A DNA stretch of 64,000 nt, taken from Kovacikia minuta CCNUW1 (GTDB lineage Bacteria; Cyanobacteriota; Cyanobacteriia; Leptolyngbyales; Leptolyngbyaceae). The translations under genes and the position numbers were made by a program. Below, in pieces: positions 17,790-28,435 of the stretch; position 1 is the stretch's first letter; each line of letters begins with the position of its first letter. A model generated the notes under the pieces. It was given only the letters and a program-made list of their open reading frames with translations, had not been told where the DNA came from and did no database searches. The DNA lies in assembly GCF_020091585.1 (NCBI RefSeq), contig NZ_CP083582.1, forward strand, positions 2,108,001 to 2,172,000, in the 5' to 3' direction.

Positions 17790-20700
17790 ATGCCGGACAT
17801 CGCAGGGAACACTCTAGGGACAGCCACCCCACTCAATCTCACCTCTAGCATTCAAACTTTCCCAGACACTGTCACCCCTATTGCGAACGATTACTACCGC
17901 TTCACCCTCAGTAATCGCAGTAGCTTCAATTTGTCGCTAACGGATCTTACCGCTGATGCCAATGTTTCATTGTTAGATGGTACAGGCAATCTGTTGACCA
18001 TTAATGGCACGTTGCAAAATTCGACTAACCAGGGCACCTTTGCTGAATCAATTAACACCGTCCTGGAGGCAGGCACCTATTACATTCAAATCGCCCCAGG
18101 AGGTTCGGTCACCAGTGCTGATTACACCTTGAATGTGGCGATCGGCAACAACCTCAGTTCGGATATCGTTTGGCGCAACTATTCCACCGGGCAGGATGTG
18201 GTGTGGTTGATGAACGGCGTCTCCCTAAGTGCCAGTGCCTCCCTCCCACTGGTCAAAAGTGCCGCTTTGAAAATTCAGGGTGTGGGGGATTTCAACCAGG
18301 ACGGCATGACCGATCTCCTCTGGCGCGACTATGGCACGGGCAATAACGTAGTCTGGCTGATGAATGGCGTCAACTACAGCACGGCCATTTCCCTTCCTGC
18401 TTTAACAAACTTGAACTGGCAAATTCAAGGGGTTGCAGACTTTAACGGTGACAACAAATCCGATATTGTCTGGCGCAATTATTCGACTGGGCAGAACATT
18501 GTCTGGTTGATGAATGGGTTGGCATACAGTACTGCGATCGCACTTTCTTCTGTGACTGATGTGAAGTGGCAAATTCAGGGAACGGGAGACTTTAATGGTG
18601 ACAACAAATCCGATATTGTCTGGCGCAACTATTCTACTGGGCAAAATTTAGTCTGGTTGATGAATGGGTTGACCTACAGCACTGCCCAATTCATTACTCC
18701 CCTGACCAATTTGAGCTGGCAAATCCAAGGCACCGGAGACTTTAACAAGGACGGTAAATCAGACCTGCTCTGGCGCAACTTCGCCACCGGGGACAATGTG
18801 ATCTGGTTGATGAATGGGTTAACCTACAGCACTGCCCAAACGATTCCAAAGCTCTCAGATACCAACTGGCGTGCGATTTCACCGTTCATCACCACGGGCA
18901 CCCCCACGCCCATTGATGTTGCGGGCAACACCCTGACTAATGCCTTCAAAATTGGCAACAACCTGAGTGGCAATGGCACTTACCGCGATTCAACCGGGGG
19001 AACGGATGCCACAGACTATTACCAGTTCACCCTGGGGACAGCAAGTAACATCGATCTGTCATTAACTGGACTGGCTGCAAATTTAGATTTACGTCTTCTC
19101 AGCAGCAGCGGAATTGTGCTCCAAAGTTCGACCCTGGGGGGCGCGATCGCCGAATCTATTAGCAGTACACTCAGCGCGGGTACCTACTACATTCAGGTAT
19201 ATCCTGCCAGCAGCAACAGTAGCACCTATGCGCTGAATCTGGCAGTAAATAATTTACCAGTTCTGGTAACCAACCTCGACCTGGTGGTTACAGAAGGACT
19301 GGCTGCCACGATCAGTAACAGTGTTTTGCAAGTTATCGACAATGATAATACTCCAGCCCAACTAACCTACACCCTGGGTAACTTGCCCACCAGGGGGAAT
19401 CTGTTGCTCAATGGAGCCACCCTTTCGACCGGGGCAACCTTTACCCAGGCAGATATCGACAGTGGCAACAAACTGAGCTACCAGCATGATGGCAGCGAAA
19501 CGCTGACCGATGTCTTCAGCTTCACAGTATCCGATGGTGTCGGTGGTATCCTCAGCAGCAATACATTCGACATCGCGGTTACGCCAGCCAATGACCAACC
19601 CGTCCTGACCTTGCCAACAGGCACGCTGACCGCCGATCAGGGAGCCAATGCAGCTATTTCTGGGATTACCATCAGCGACCCGGATGTTGCCAATGGCAGT
19701 GTCACCGTTACTCTTTCAGCAGCCAATGGGTTGCTTTCAGTCGGCTTGAAAACTGGCTTGACCTTCATTCAGGGGACAGGCACTCAAGACGCCACAATGC
19801 GCTTCTCTGGCACCTTGAGTACCGTCAATACGGCATTAACGTCTCTGATTTACCGCAGTAATTCCACCTTTAAGGGCACAGACACGATCGCGATCAATGT
19901 TAATGACAACGGGAACACCGGCGTAGGCGGACCACTTTCAGATAGCAAATCTTTGGATGTGGTGGTGACACCGATCAACAAGCCACCGCTGATTACCCTG
20001 CCTGCATCTCCGATCGCTAATGAAGATACCAATCTAACCATTTCAGGAATTAGCATTAGCGACATCGATGGAAATGGTGGCCCCGTTACGGTCAGTTTGA
20101 CTGCGGTGCATGGGGTGGTTTCGCTCAGTTCCACTTCCGGAATTACTCTGGTAACAGGCACGGGTTCCCAGGATAGGAATGTCACCTTCACTGGAACCCT
20201 GGCTTCTGTAAATGCCGTCTTGAACAATCTGGTTTATCTGGGTAGCAAAGACTTTAATGGAGCGGATTCCATTACCATTGAAGTGAACGATAGTGTCAGC
20301 ACTGGAAATGGTGGCATTCCCCTATCCGATACCCAAACGCTGGCAATCACGGTTGATCCCGTCAATGATGCTCCGCTGCTAACCGTTCCCGGAACCCAGA
20401 CTGCAAACGAGAATACAAACCTGAGAATCACCGGAATCAGCCTCAGTGACGTGGATGCAGGCAACAGCAATGTGACGGTGAATTTGACGGCTGGCAACGG
20501 TACTCTGTCGCTTACATCAACCACAGGATTAACCTTTACCAGTGGCAATGGCAACCAAAACGCCAGTATGATCTTCAGCGGTTCCCTGGCAGCAGTTAAC
20601 AGTGCGCTGAATTCCCTTGTTTATAAGGGAAATCCCAATTTCAATGGCACCGATACGATCGATGTCAGGGTGAACGACAACGGGAACACGGGGGCTGGAA

Positions 20701-22277
20701 TTGCTCTGAGCGATAGTGAGGCGATCGCAGTCAATGTCCTGGGAGTTAACAATGCACCTGTGATTACGGTACCGCTGGCTCCAGCAGCGAATACCGGCAC
20801 GAACCTGAACATAACAGGGGTCAGCATTGCCGATCCGGATGCGGGGAGTGGTCTGATGAAAGTGACGATCGCGGCTGCAAATGGAGTGCTTTCCATTCCC
20901 ACAACCGGTTTGACCTTGCTCCAGGGCAATGGTAATCAAAACAGCAGAATCACCTTTGAGGGCACCCTGGCTGCGGTCAATACTGCCCTGGCAAACCTGG
21001 TCTACCGGAGCTTCATTGGCTTCACCGGATTCGAAACCATTTCCATTAGTGCCAATGATGGTGGCAACTCAGGAATTGGTACCCCCCTGTCTGATACCAA
21101 AACACTCTTTATCAATGTGGGTGGCGCAATTAACAATCCTCCCACAGCCAATAACGACAGTTACAACATTCTTCGCAATGGCACCCTTACGGTTTCGGGC
21201 ACCGGAGTGTTAGGAAACGATGTGGACTCGGATGGTCCTTCCCTTAATGCAACTCTAGTCAATCTGCCCACAAACGGTACGCTTTCCTTCAGTCCCAGTG
21301 GCTCCTTTATCTATACGCCCAATGCAAACTTTGTGGGCACCGACACCTTTACCTACCGAGCCAGCGACGGCATTGCAACTTCTAATTTAGCAACCGTTTC
21401 CATCTCGGTGGCTGCTCCGATCAACAATGCTCCTGTTGCAAATCAAGACAGTTTCAGTTTTAACGAAGACACCTCCTACAGCAACAACGTTCTACTCAAC
21501 GACACCGATTTAGAGGATACTCGCCCACAAACCGCCCAGTTGGGCAACGGGCCCAGCCATGCTCTTAACTTTAATCTCAATCCGGATGGCAGTTTTAACT
21601 ATACCCCTGTTGCCAACTTCAATGGTGCCGATAGCTTTACTTATGTCGCCAAAGATTCTAGTGGAGCCACTTCCGGTACCGCGACGGTTAGCTTGACCGT
21701 TAATCCGGTGAATGATACACCTGTTGCCGTCGATGACAACTTCCCTGCCTTCAACGAAGACACACCTTTCAGTGGCAACGTGCTGCTGAATGATACCGAT
21801 GTGGAGGACACCCGACCCTCAACAGCACAACTGATTACGGGACCTGCGAATGACCCGAACTTTACCCTGAATGCCGATGGCAGCTTCAACTACACCCCTG
21901 CTGCCAACTTCAATGGCAGCGATACCTTTACTTATATTGCCAAAGACTCCAGTGGAGCGAGTTCGGGTACGGCAACCGTTACCCTGACCGTTAATCCGGT
22001 GAATGACTTGCCTATTGCCGTCAATGACAACTACACCGTCAGTGCTGGGGGCAGTCTCAACAACAACGTGTTGCTGAATGACACCGATATCGAAGATGCC
22101 CAACCCCAAACTGCCCAGTTGATTAGTGGACCTGCGAGTGACCCGAACTTTACCCTGAATGCCGATGGTAGCTTTACCTACACCCCAGCAATGGCGCTAC
22201 CAGCGACAGCTTCACCTACATTGCCAAGGATTCCAGTGGAGCGAGTTCGAATACGGCAACGGTCAACCTCACGGTGA
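17790..22277 (+). CDS. Giant mosaic surface protein, N-terminal fragment
   Basis: The 1495-residue frame holds the start of a very large repeat protein. Domains in order: a PPC-type (pre-peptidase C-terminal) beta domain about 1-115; five 50-residue repeats with Trp-Arg-Asn...Thr-Gly...Trp-Leu-Met-Asn-Gly (about 125-370), as in the gene at 5597; a second PPC domain about 375-480; five or six cadherin-like units of about 115 residues (480-1110) with Ile-Ser-Asp-x-Asp-Ala-Gly; then tandem Ig/cadherin-like units of about 95 residues with Asn-Asp-Thr-Asp and Asp-Thr-Phe-Thr-Tyr. No classical signal peptide is visible. The frame is lost at a run of four C near 22182 where the sister copy has five; the last 25 or so residues are out of frame. 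The role is inferred to be extracellular adhesion or matrix. Confidence 0.8.
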   Translation: MPDIAGNTLGTATPLNLTSSIQTFPDTVTPIANDYYRFTLSNRSSFNLSLTDLTADANVSLLDGTGNLLTINGTLQNSTNQGTFAESINTVLEAGTYYIQIAPGGSVTSADYTLNVAIGNNLSSDIVWRNYSTGQDVVWLMNGVSLSASASLPLVKSAALKIQGVGDFNQDGMTDLLWRDYGTGNNVVWLMNGVNYSTAISLPALTNLNWQIQGVADFNGDNKSDIVWRNYSTGQNIVWLMNGLAYSTAIALSSVTDVKWQIQGTGDFNGDNKSDIVWRNYSTGQNLVWLMNGLTYSTAQFITPLTNLSWQIQGTGDFNKDGKSDLLWRNFATGDNVIWLMNGLTYSTAQTIPKLSDTNWRAISPFITTGTPTPIDVAGNTLTNAFKIGNNLSGNGTYRDSTGGTDATDYYQFTLGTASNIDLSLTGLAANLDLRLLSSSGIVLQSSTLGGAIAESISSTLSAGTYYIQVYPASSNSSTYALNLAVNNLPVLVTNLDLVVTEGLAATISNSVLQVIDNDNTPAQLTYTLGNLPTRGNLLLNGATLSTGATFTQADIDSGNKLSYQHDGSETLTDVFSFTVSDGVGGILSSNTFDIAVTPANDQPVLTLPTGTLTADQGANAAISGITISDPDVANGSVTVTLSAANGLLSVGLKTGLTFIQGTGTQDATMRFSGTLSTVNTALTSLIYRSNSTFKGTDTIAINVNDNGNTGVGGPLSDSKSLDVVVTPINKPPLITLPASPIANEDTNLTISGISISDIDGNGGPVTVSLTAVHGVVSLSSTSGITLVTGTGSQDRNVTFTGTLASVNAVLNNLVYLGSKDFNGADSITIEVNDSVSTGNGGIPLSDTQTLAITVDPVNDAPLLTVPGTQTANENTNLRITGISLSDVDAGNSNVTVNLTAGNGTLSLTSTTGLTFTSGNGNQNASMIFSGSLAAVNSALNSLVYKGNPNFNGTDTIDVRVNDNGNTGAGIALSDSEAIAVNVLGVNNAPVITVPLAPAANTGTNLNITGVSIADPDAGSGLMKVTIAAANGVLSIPTTGLTLLQGNGNQNSRITFEGTLAAVNTALANLVYRSFIGFTGFETISISANDGGNSGIGTPLSDTKTLFINVGGAINNPPTANNDSYNILRNGTLTVSGTGVLGNDVDSDGPSLNATLVNLPTNGTLSFSPSGSFIYTPNANFVGTDTFTYRASDGIATSNLATVSISVAAPINNAPVANQDSFSFNEDTSYSNNVLLNDTDLEDTRPQTAQLGNGPSHALNFNLNPDGSFNYTPVANFNGADSFTYVAKDSSGATSGTATVSLTVNPVNDTPVAVDDNFPAFNEDTPFSGNVLLNDTDVEDTRPSTAQLITGPANDPNFTLNADGSFNYTPAANFNGSDTFTYIAKDSSGASSGTATVTLTVNPVNDLPIAVNDNYTVSAGGSLNNNVLLNDTDIEDAQPQTAQLISGPASDPNFTLNADGSFTYTPAMALPATASPTLPRIPVERVRIRQRSTSR

Positions 22278-23434
22278 GCAGCCAGCCGAATACTGCTCCA
22301 GTTGCAGTTGATGACAACTTCCCGGCTTTCAACGAAGACACGCCCTTTAGTGGCAATGTGCTGCTGAATGATACCGATGTGGAGGACACCCGACCCTCAA
22401 CAGCACAACTGATTACGGGACCTGCGAATGACCCGAACTTTACCCTGAATGCCGATGGCAGCTTCAACTACACCCCTGCTGCCAACTTCAATGGCAGCGA
22501 TACCTTTACTTATATTGCCAAAGACTCCAGTGGAGCGAGTTCGGGTACGGCAACCGTTACCCTGACCGTTAATCCGGTGAATGACTTGCCTATTGCCGTC
22601 AATGACAACTACACCGTCAGTGCTGGGGGCAGTCTCAACAACAACGTGTTGCTGAATGACACCGATATCGAAGATGCCCAACCCCAAACTGCCCAATTGA
22701 TTAGTGGACCTGCGAGTGACCCGAACTTTACCCTGAATGCCGATGGTAGCTTTACCTACACCCCCAGCAATGGCGCTACCAGCGACAGCTTCACCTACAT
22801 TGCCAAGGATTCCAGTGGAGCGAGTTCGAATACGGCAACGGTCAACCTCACGGTGAGCAGCCAGCCGAATACTGCTCCAGTTGCAGTTGATGACAACTTC
22901 CCGGCTTTCAACGAAGACACGCCCTTTAGTGGCAATGTGCTGCTGAATGATACCGATGTGGAGGACACCCGACCCTCAACAGCACAACTGATTACGGGAC
23001 CTGCGAATGACCCGAACTTTACCCTGAATGCCGATGGCAGCTTCAACTACACCCCTGCTGCCAACTTCAATGGCAGCGATACCTTTACTTATATTGCCAA
23101 AGACTCCAGTGGAGCGAGTTCGGGTACGGCAACCGTTACCCTGACCGTTAATCCGGTGAATGACTTGCCTATTGCCGTCAATGACAACTACACCGTCAGT
23201 GCTGGGGGCAGTCTCAACAACAACGTGTTGCTGAATGACACCGATATCGAAGATGCCCAACCCCAAACTGCCCAGTTGATTAGTGGACCTGCGAGTGACC
23301 CGAACTTTACCCTGAATGCCGATGGTAGCTTTACCTACACCCCAGCAATGGCGCTACCAGCGACAGCTTCACCTACATTGCCAAGGATTCCAGTGGAGCG
23401 AGTTCGAATACGGCAACGGTCAACCTCACGGTGA
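22274..23434 (+). CDS. Giant mosaic surface protein, internal fragment 2
   Basis: This frame of 386 residues continues the giant protein through two near-identical 193-residue double repeats (units starting at 22310 and 22889). It contains the one copy of the C run with five C (near 22761) that stays in frame. It is lost at a four-C run near 23339-23342. Its apparent GTG start overlaps the TGA of the previous fragment and is probably not a real start. Confidence 0.6.
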   Translation: MSSQPNTAPVAVDDNFPAFNEDTPFSGNVLLNDTDVEDTRPSTAQLITGPANDPNFTLNADGSFNYTPAANFNGSDTFTYIAKDSSGASSGTATVTLTVNPVNDLPIAVNDNYTVSAGGSLNNNVLLNDTDIEDAQPQTAQLISGPASDPNFTLNADGSFTYTPSNGATSDSFTYIAKDSSGASSNTATVNLTVSSQPNTAPVAVDDNFPAFNEDTPFSGNVLLNDTDVEDTRPSTAQLITGPANDPNFTLNADGSFNYTPAANFNGSDTFTYIAKDSSGASSGTATVTLTVNPVNDLPIAVNDNYTVSAGGSLNNNVLLNDTDIEDAQPQTAQLISGPASDPNFTLNADGSFTYTPAMALPATASPTLPRIPVERVRIRQRSTSR

Positions 23435-23730
23435 GCAGCCAGCCGAATACTGCTCCAGTTGCAGTTTATGACAACTTCCCGGCTTTCAACGAAGACACGC
23501 CCTTTAGTGGCAATGTGCTGCTGAATGATACCGATGTGGAGGACACCCGACCCTCAACAGCACAACTGATTACGGGACCTGCGAATGACCCGAACTTTAC
23601 CCTGAATGCCGATGGCAGCTTCAACTACACCCCTGCTGCCAACTTCAATGGCAGCGATACCTTTACTTATATTCGCCAAAGACTCCAGTGGAGCGAGTTC
23701 GGGTACGGCAACCGTTACCCTGACCGTTAA
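23431..23730 (+). pseudogene. Giant mosaic surface protein, internal fragment 3
   Basis: A 99-residue frame covers the first half of the repeat unit starting at 23467. It carries a unique G-to-T change (Asp to Tyr) at 23467 and ends early because of one extra C near 23674 (ATTCGCC against ATTGCC in the sister copies). Best read as part of one continuous gene. Confidence 0.6.
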
Positions 23731-24013
23731 TCCGGTGAATGACTTGCCTATTGCCGTCAATGACAACTACACCGTCAGTGCTGGGGGCAGTCTCAACAAC
23801 AACGTGTTGCTGAATGACACCGATATCGAAGATGCCCAACCCCAAACTGCCCAATTGATTAGTGGACCTGCGAGTGACCCGAACTTTACCCTGAATGCCG
23901 ATGGTAGCTTTACCTACACCCCAGCAATGGCGCTACCAGCGACAGCTTCACCTACATTGCCAAGGATTCCAGTGGAGCGAGTTCGAATACGGCAACGGTC
24001 AACCTCACGGTGA
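23606..24013 (+). pseudogene. Giant mosaic surface protein, internal fragment 4
   Basis: A 135-residue frame covers the second half of the same repeat unit. Its first residues up to about 24 are out-of-frame translation; real repeat sequence starts at Ala-Lys-Asp-Ser-Ser-Gly-Ala. It is lost again at the four-C run near 23919-23922. Confidence 0.6.
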
Positions 24014-27000
24014 GCAGCCAGCCGAATACTGCTCCAGTTGCAGTTGATGACAACTTCCCGGCTTTCAACGAAGACACGCCCTTTAGTGGCAATGTGCTGC
24101 TGAATGATACCGATGTGGAGGACACCCGACCCTCAACAGCACAACTGATTACGGGACCTGCGAATGACCCGAACTTTACCCTGAATGCCGATGGCAGCTT
24201 CAACTACACCCCTGCTGCCAACTTCAATGGCAGCGATACCTTTACTTATATTGCCAAAGACTCCAGTGGAGCGAGTTCGGGTACGGCAACCGTCAGCCTG
24301 ACCGTCAATCCGGTCAACGACTTGCCCGTAGCAGTGAATGACAACTTCCCTGCCTTTGATGAAGACACGCCCTTTAGTGGCAACGTGCTGCTGAACGACA
24401 CCGATGTGGAGGATACTCGACCCTCAACCGCCCAACTGATTACGGGACCTGCGAATGACCCCAACTTTACCTTGAATGCCGATGGCAGTTTCAACTACAC
24501 CCCTGCTGCCAACTTCAATGGCAGCGATACCTTTACCTACATTGCCAAAGACTCCAGTGGAGCGAGTTCGGGTACGGCAACCGTTACCCTGACCGTTAAT
24601 CCGGTGAATGATGCCCCGATCGCCAATCCGGAGGAATACCGGGTTGCGACCAATGTTCCGTTAAGTGTGAATGCCGCCAGCGGTGTTCTGGCTAACGATA
24701 CGGATGTGGACGGCACCCTACCAAATGCGGTTGCAGGCACTATTACCACTGCTCAGGGGGGCACCGTCACGCTGAATGCTGATGGTTCCTTTACCTACAA
24801 CCCGACCACGGACTTTAACGGCACCGACACCTTCACCTATGAAGCAACGGATGGCACTCTCACTTCTAATCTCGCCACCGTTACCCTCAGCATCGGACCA
24901 GATGCGGCTCCGATCGCAGTCGATGACAGTGATAGCAGCTATCGGACTGCCCCCGACAGCACCCTCAATGTCTCCGCCGTGTTTGGTGTGCTAGCCAACG
25001 ACACCGATACGGATGGTCCAACTTTGAGTGCAGTTGCAGGCACTACAACAACGGCTAATAACGGTACGGTTACCCTCAATGCTGATGGTTCCTTCCTCTA
25101 TACGCCCAAGGCAGGCTTCAGCGGGACAGATACCTTCACTTACCAGGCAACAGATAGCCTGATCACCTCCAATCTGGCAACGGTCACTGTTGTCGTTGGT
25201 ACCAACGCTCCACCTGTTGCAGTCGATGATGCCAGCACTTCCTATCGCACATCTACAGGCACTCCCTTGACTATATCCGGGTTGAATGGGGTGTTGCAGA
25301 ACGACAACGATGGTGGTGATGGTCCGTCATTGAGTGCGGTTGCAGCCGTGACGACGACTGCCAATAACGGTACCGTGACCCTCAACTCCGATGGCTCTTT
25401 CCTCTACACACCTCAGGCTGGGTTCAATGGCAACGATACCTTTATCTACCAGGCAACCGATGGAATTGATGTCTCAGGGTTGGCGACCGTGACGATTGTT
25501 GTTTCCAGCAACCTCCTACCCGTTGCCCAGGATGACACAGGTTACCGGGCGATCGCAAACAGCCCCTTGTCTGTGGATGGGGCAGCCAGCATCCTAAACA
25601 ACGACTCGGACGGTGGAGATGGTCCCACGCTGAATGCTGTTACGGGTGTCAAAACCACTGCTAACAGTGGCACGGTCACAATTAATGCTGATGGTTCTTT
25701 CCTCTACACGCCTCAAACAGGATTTACTGGTGTAGACACCTTCACCTACCAGGCAACGGACGGCATTGATACGTCCAATTCTGCCACCGTTACGATCAAT
25801 GTTGTGACGAACTCGGCTCCTGTAGTGGTGAATGATTCCTATGTCACAACCATCAATCGCACCCTAACCATTCCAACTGCAACGATTCCCGGTGTGCTGT
25901 CAAATGATGCGGATGTGGATGGCAACACCCTGGCGGTTTTCCCGGTTAGCCTGCCAACCCACGGCAACCTGCTCCTGAATAGCGATGGCTCCTTCACTTA
26001 CACCCCAACTCTGAATTATCAGGGCGTCGATTTCTTTACTTACCAGGCAAATGATGGCTTTACTAACTCGGCAAACGTAGCGACAGTCACCATTAACGTG
26101 GTGACCAACGCTGCCCCGATCGGCAACACCGACACCTATAGTGTCAACCAAAATAATCTGATAACCGTCTCGGCGGCTAACGGTGTTCTAAAGAACGATG
26201 TGGATATCGATCCGCTGACTGCCAATCTGGTCAGTAATCCTGGCAACGGTACCCTTTCCTTTAACCCTGATGGCTCGTTCATCTACCAACCCAATGCGGG
26301 CTTTAGTGGTCCGATCGATACCTTTGTTTACCGGGCAAGCGACGGCACCCTCACCTCTGCCCCTACCACGGTAACGCTTAGCATCAAGACCAGCAGCACC
26401 CCGCCAACGGCAAATCCCAATACCTATAGTGTGAATGCCAATAACACCCTGAGTATCCCAGTGGCGACAGGTGTGCTGGTTAACGACACCGATCCAGAGG
26501 GCGATCGCCTGGTTGCCAGTGTGGTGTCTGATCCGACGAAAGGAACCCTCACCCTGAATTCCAATGGCTCCTTCATCTATCAGCCGAACGCCAACGTTAC
26601 AGGCACCGATACCTTTGTTTACAAAGCAAATGATGGGCTGAACGACTCCAACCTGGCGACAGTGACAATCTCTATTGGCGCAACCAACAGCCCGCCTGTG
26701 GTCAATCTGCCAGGTAGCCAGGTCGTCTTCCGCAACACAGATTTGGTTATCACCTCCGGTTTAAGCATTAGCGATGTGGATGCCGGAAATAACTCAGTCC
26801 GAGCAACCCTGAGTGCTGTCAGCGGTAGTTTAATTCTCAGTACCACAACAGGTTTGAACGTAATTGATGCAGATGGAGACAAGAACGTTATTGTCGAGGG
26901 CAGTATTGCCAGCATCAATGCCGCTCTGACCAATCTCAAATATCGTCCTGACTTCGGTTTTACCGGACCTGATACGATCGTCATTACAGTAGACGACAAG

Positions 27001-28311
27001 GGTTTCACAGGAAGTACAGGCCCTCAAACCGGAAGCGGAAACATTGCAGTGAACGTCACAACTGGACCTGGTTTAGTCAAGGACATCAACCAGACCCCGA
27101 ATGAAGCGGGCACTGGAACCAATTCCTCAACCCCCATTAATCTGGTCGCAGCAGGCAATTTTGTCTACTTCACCGCAAATGACGGGCTTGAGGGAGCGGA
27201 ACTCTGGAGGAGCAATGGGACTGATGCCGGAACTACCCTGGTCGCAAACATCAACCCCAATTCGGGTGGGTCTTCATCTCCAAACAATCTCACGGTCGTA
27301 GGAAATACTCTGTTCTTCTCTGCCACTGATCCAATCACAGGCACCGAACTTTGGAAGACAGACCTTACTACTGGGACAACTACCCTGGTCAAAAATATCA
27401 ATCCCCTGACGGGTAATTCGAGTCCTTCAAACCTGGTTAATGTCAACGGTACCCTCTTCTTCCGGGCAAATGATGGAACGGGACTGGCACTCTGGAAGAC
27501 CGATGGTACGGATATTGGCACGGTTAAGGTTGGTGCTACGGCAGGCTATAGCCAACCGGGTAGTCTGACGGCAATTGGCAGCACCCTCTACTTCACATCC
27601 AGCAATGGCACCCAACTGTGGAAAACAAACGGCACTGATGCCGGAACTGTCCTGGTCAAAGACTTGGGGACAGGTGCCGGAGTAACCAGTTTAACTGCGG
27701 TGGGTACCAGCCTCTTCTTTACGGCAAAAGATAGCCAGGGTGTTGAACTGTGGCGGAGTGATGGTACGGGAACTGGAACGACCCGCATCTCGGATATCAA
27801 CGCAGGTGCCAACAACGCCAGTCCCAACAATCTCAGAAGTCTGGGTGGAAACCTGTACTTCATTGCCAACAATGGCACCAGTTTAGGACTGTATAAGAGT
27901 ACGGCGACTGGAACAGTTTCCCTGGTGCAAAATTTGCCCTCAGCAGGTCAGGCTCCAAGTAGCATTACCGTTGTCGGATCTACGCTTTTCTTCGTGGTCG
28001 ATGCGGGAACCAGCACCACTCCTGACCTCCAACTTTGGAAGAGTGATGGCTCGACTGCTTCGTTGGTGAAGGATATTAACCCGACTGGCAATGCAAATCC
28101 AGCATCCCTAACCAACGTCAATGGCATTCTGCTATTTACAGCCAATGATGGAAGCACCCGCCTGTGGCAGAGTGATGGCACAGATGCAGGCACATTTGCG
28201 ATCAGCGGTGCCTTTACGGGTGCGGCTCCCAGTAACCTGACGGGTGTGGGTAGCAGGCTTTTCTTTACGGCAGACAACACAGCTACTGGGACTGAATTGT
28301 GGGCGCTTTAG
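24010..28311 (+). CDS. Giant mosaic surface protein, C-terminal fragment
   Basis: The 1433-residue frame continues with about ten Ig/cadherin-like units of roughly 85-100 residues (about 1-990). These become steadily more divergent, with Gly-Val-Leu-x-Asn-Asp and Asp-Gly-Ser-Phe-x-Tyr-x-Pro. One more 115-residue cadherin-like unit follows (about 895-1020). Residues 1025-1433 are eight or nine units of about 45 residues with Glu-Leu-Trp-(Arg/Lys)-x-(Asn/Asp)-Gly-Thr-Asp-x-Gly-Thr and Leu-Phe-Phe-x-Ala, a beta-propeller-like block that closes the protein. With three missing C restored and one extra C removed, 17790-28311 is 10524 bases, a single frame of 3507 residues. No RTX or LPXTG signal is seen at the end. 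Confidence 0.8.
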   Translation: MSSQPNTAPVAVDDNFPAFNEDTPFSGNVLLNDTDVEDTRPSTAQLITGPANDPNFTLNADGSFNYTPAANFNGSDTFTYIAKDSSGASSGTATVSLTVNPVNDLPVAVNDNFPAFDEDTPFSGNVLLNDTDVEDTRPSTAQLITGPANDPNFTLNADGSFNYTPAANFNGSDTFTYIAKDSSGASSGTATVTLTVNPVNDAPIANPEEYRVATNVPLSVNAASGVLANDTDVDGTLPNAVAGTITTAQGGTVTLNADGSFTYNPTTDFNGTDTFTYEATDGTLTSNLATVTLSIGPDAAPIAVDDSDSSYRTAPDSTLNVSAVFGVLANDTDTDGPTLSAVAGTTTTANNGTVTLNADGSFLYTPKAGFSGTDTFTYQATDSLITSNLATVTVVVGTNAPPVAVDDASTSYRTSTGTPLTISGLNGVLQNDNDGGDGPSLSAVAAVTTTANNGTVTLNSDGSFLYTPQAGFNGNDTFIYQATDGIDVSGLATVTIVVSSNLLPVAQDDTGYRAIANSPLSVDGAASILNNDSDGGDGPTLNAVTGVKTTANSGTVTINADGSFLYTPQTGFTGVDTFTYQATDGIDTSNSATVTINVVTNSAPVVVNDSYVTTINRTLTIPTATIPGVLSNDADVDGNTLAVFPVSLPTHGNLLLNSDGSFTYTPTLNYQGVDFFTYQANDGFTNSANVATVTINVVTNAAPIGNTDTYSVNQNNLITVSAANGVLKNDVDIDPLTANLVSNPGNGTLSFNPDGSFIYQPNAGFSGPIDTFVYRASDGTLTSAPTTVTLSIKTSSTPPTANPNTYSVNANNTLSIPVATGVLVNDTDPEGDRLVASVVSDPTKGTLTLNSNGSFIYQPNANVTGTDTFVYKANDGLNDSNLATVTISIGATNSPPVVNLPGSQVVFRNTDLVITSGLSISDVDAGNNSVRATLSAVSGSLILSTTTGLNVIDADGDKNVIVEGSIASINAALTNLKYRPDFGFTGPDTIVITVDDKGFTGSTGPQTGSGNIAVNVTTGPGLVKDINQTPNEAGTGTNSSTPINLVAAGNFVYFTANDGLEGAELWRSNGTDAGTTLVANINPNSGGSSSPNNLTVVGNTLFFSATDPITGTELWKTDLTTGTTTLVKNINPLTGNSSPSNLVNVNGTLFFRANDGTGLALWKTDGTDIGTVKVGATAGYSQPGSLTAIGSTLYFTSSNGTQLWKTNGTDAGTVLVKDLGTGAGVTSLTAVGTSLFFTAKDSQGVELWRSDGTGTGTTRISDINAGANNASPNNLRSLGGNLYFIANNGTSLGLYKSTATGTVSLVQNLPSAGQAPSSITVVGSTLFFVVDAGTSTTPDLQLWKSDGSTASLVKDINPTGNANPASLTNVNGILLFTANDGSTRLWQSDGTDAGTFAISGAFTGAAPSNLTGVGSRLFFTADNTATGTELWAL

Positions 28312-28435
28312 GCGGTTCATTACTACCAACCTTTCCTTGTAAAAGTTACTCTGTCCATTGACTTTCACTGATTCAAATTGATAATGAAGTTGATACAAGC
28401 GATCGGTTGGGCATTTTGGCCTGACGTTGGGAAGC

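Larger units (their letters stand above)
21732..24290 (+). repeat. 579-bp near-identical tandem repeat in the giant gene
   Basis: Units begin at 21732, 22310, 22889, 23467 and 24046 (spacing 578, 579, 578, 579), the last one incomplete. Each encodes two Ig/cadherin-like domains (193 residues). Units two to four are almost identical at DNA level; the first is slightly diverged at its start. The spacing differs by single bases because of the C-run changes described for the fragments. Recent duplication or gene conversion is implied, and assembly of this stretch is inherently uncertain. Confidence 0.9.

Noticed and set aside
22180-22190. Programmed ribosomal frameshift site in the giant gene
   Set aside because: A plain C run without slippery heptamer or clear downstream structure, and one sister unit has the in-frame length; sequence error or indel is simpler.
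21732-24290. Possible CRISPR array
   Set aside because: The repeat unit is 579 bp, contiguous and protein-coding, with no short repeat and spacer pattern. None of the heptamer arrays has spacers either.
21641-24494. Repeated minus-strand frames of 82-99 residues inside the giant gene
   Set aside because: They recur with the 579-bp period and are antisense shadows of the coding repeats.
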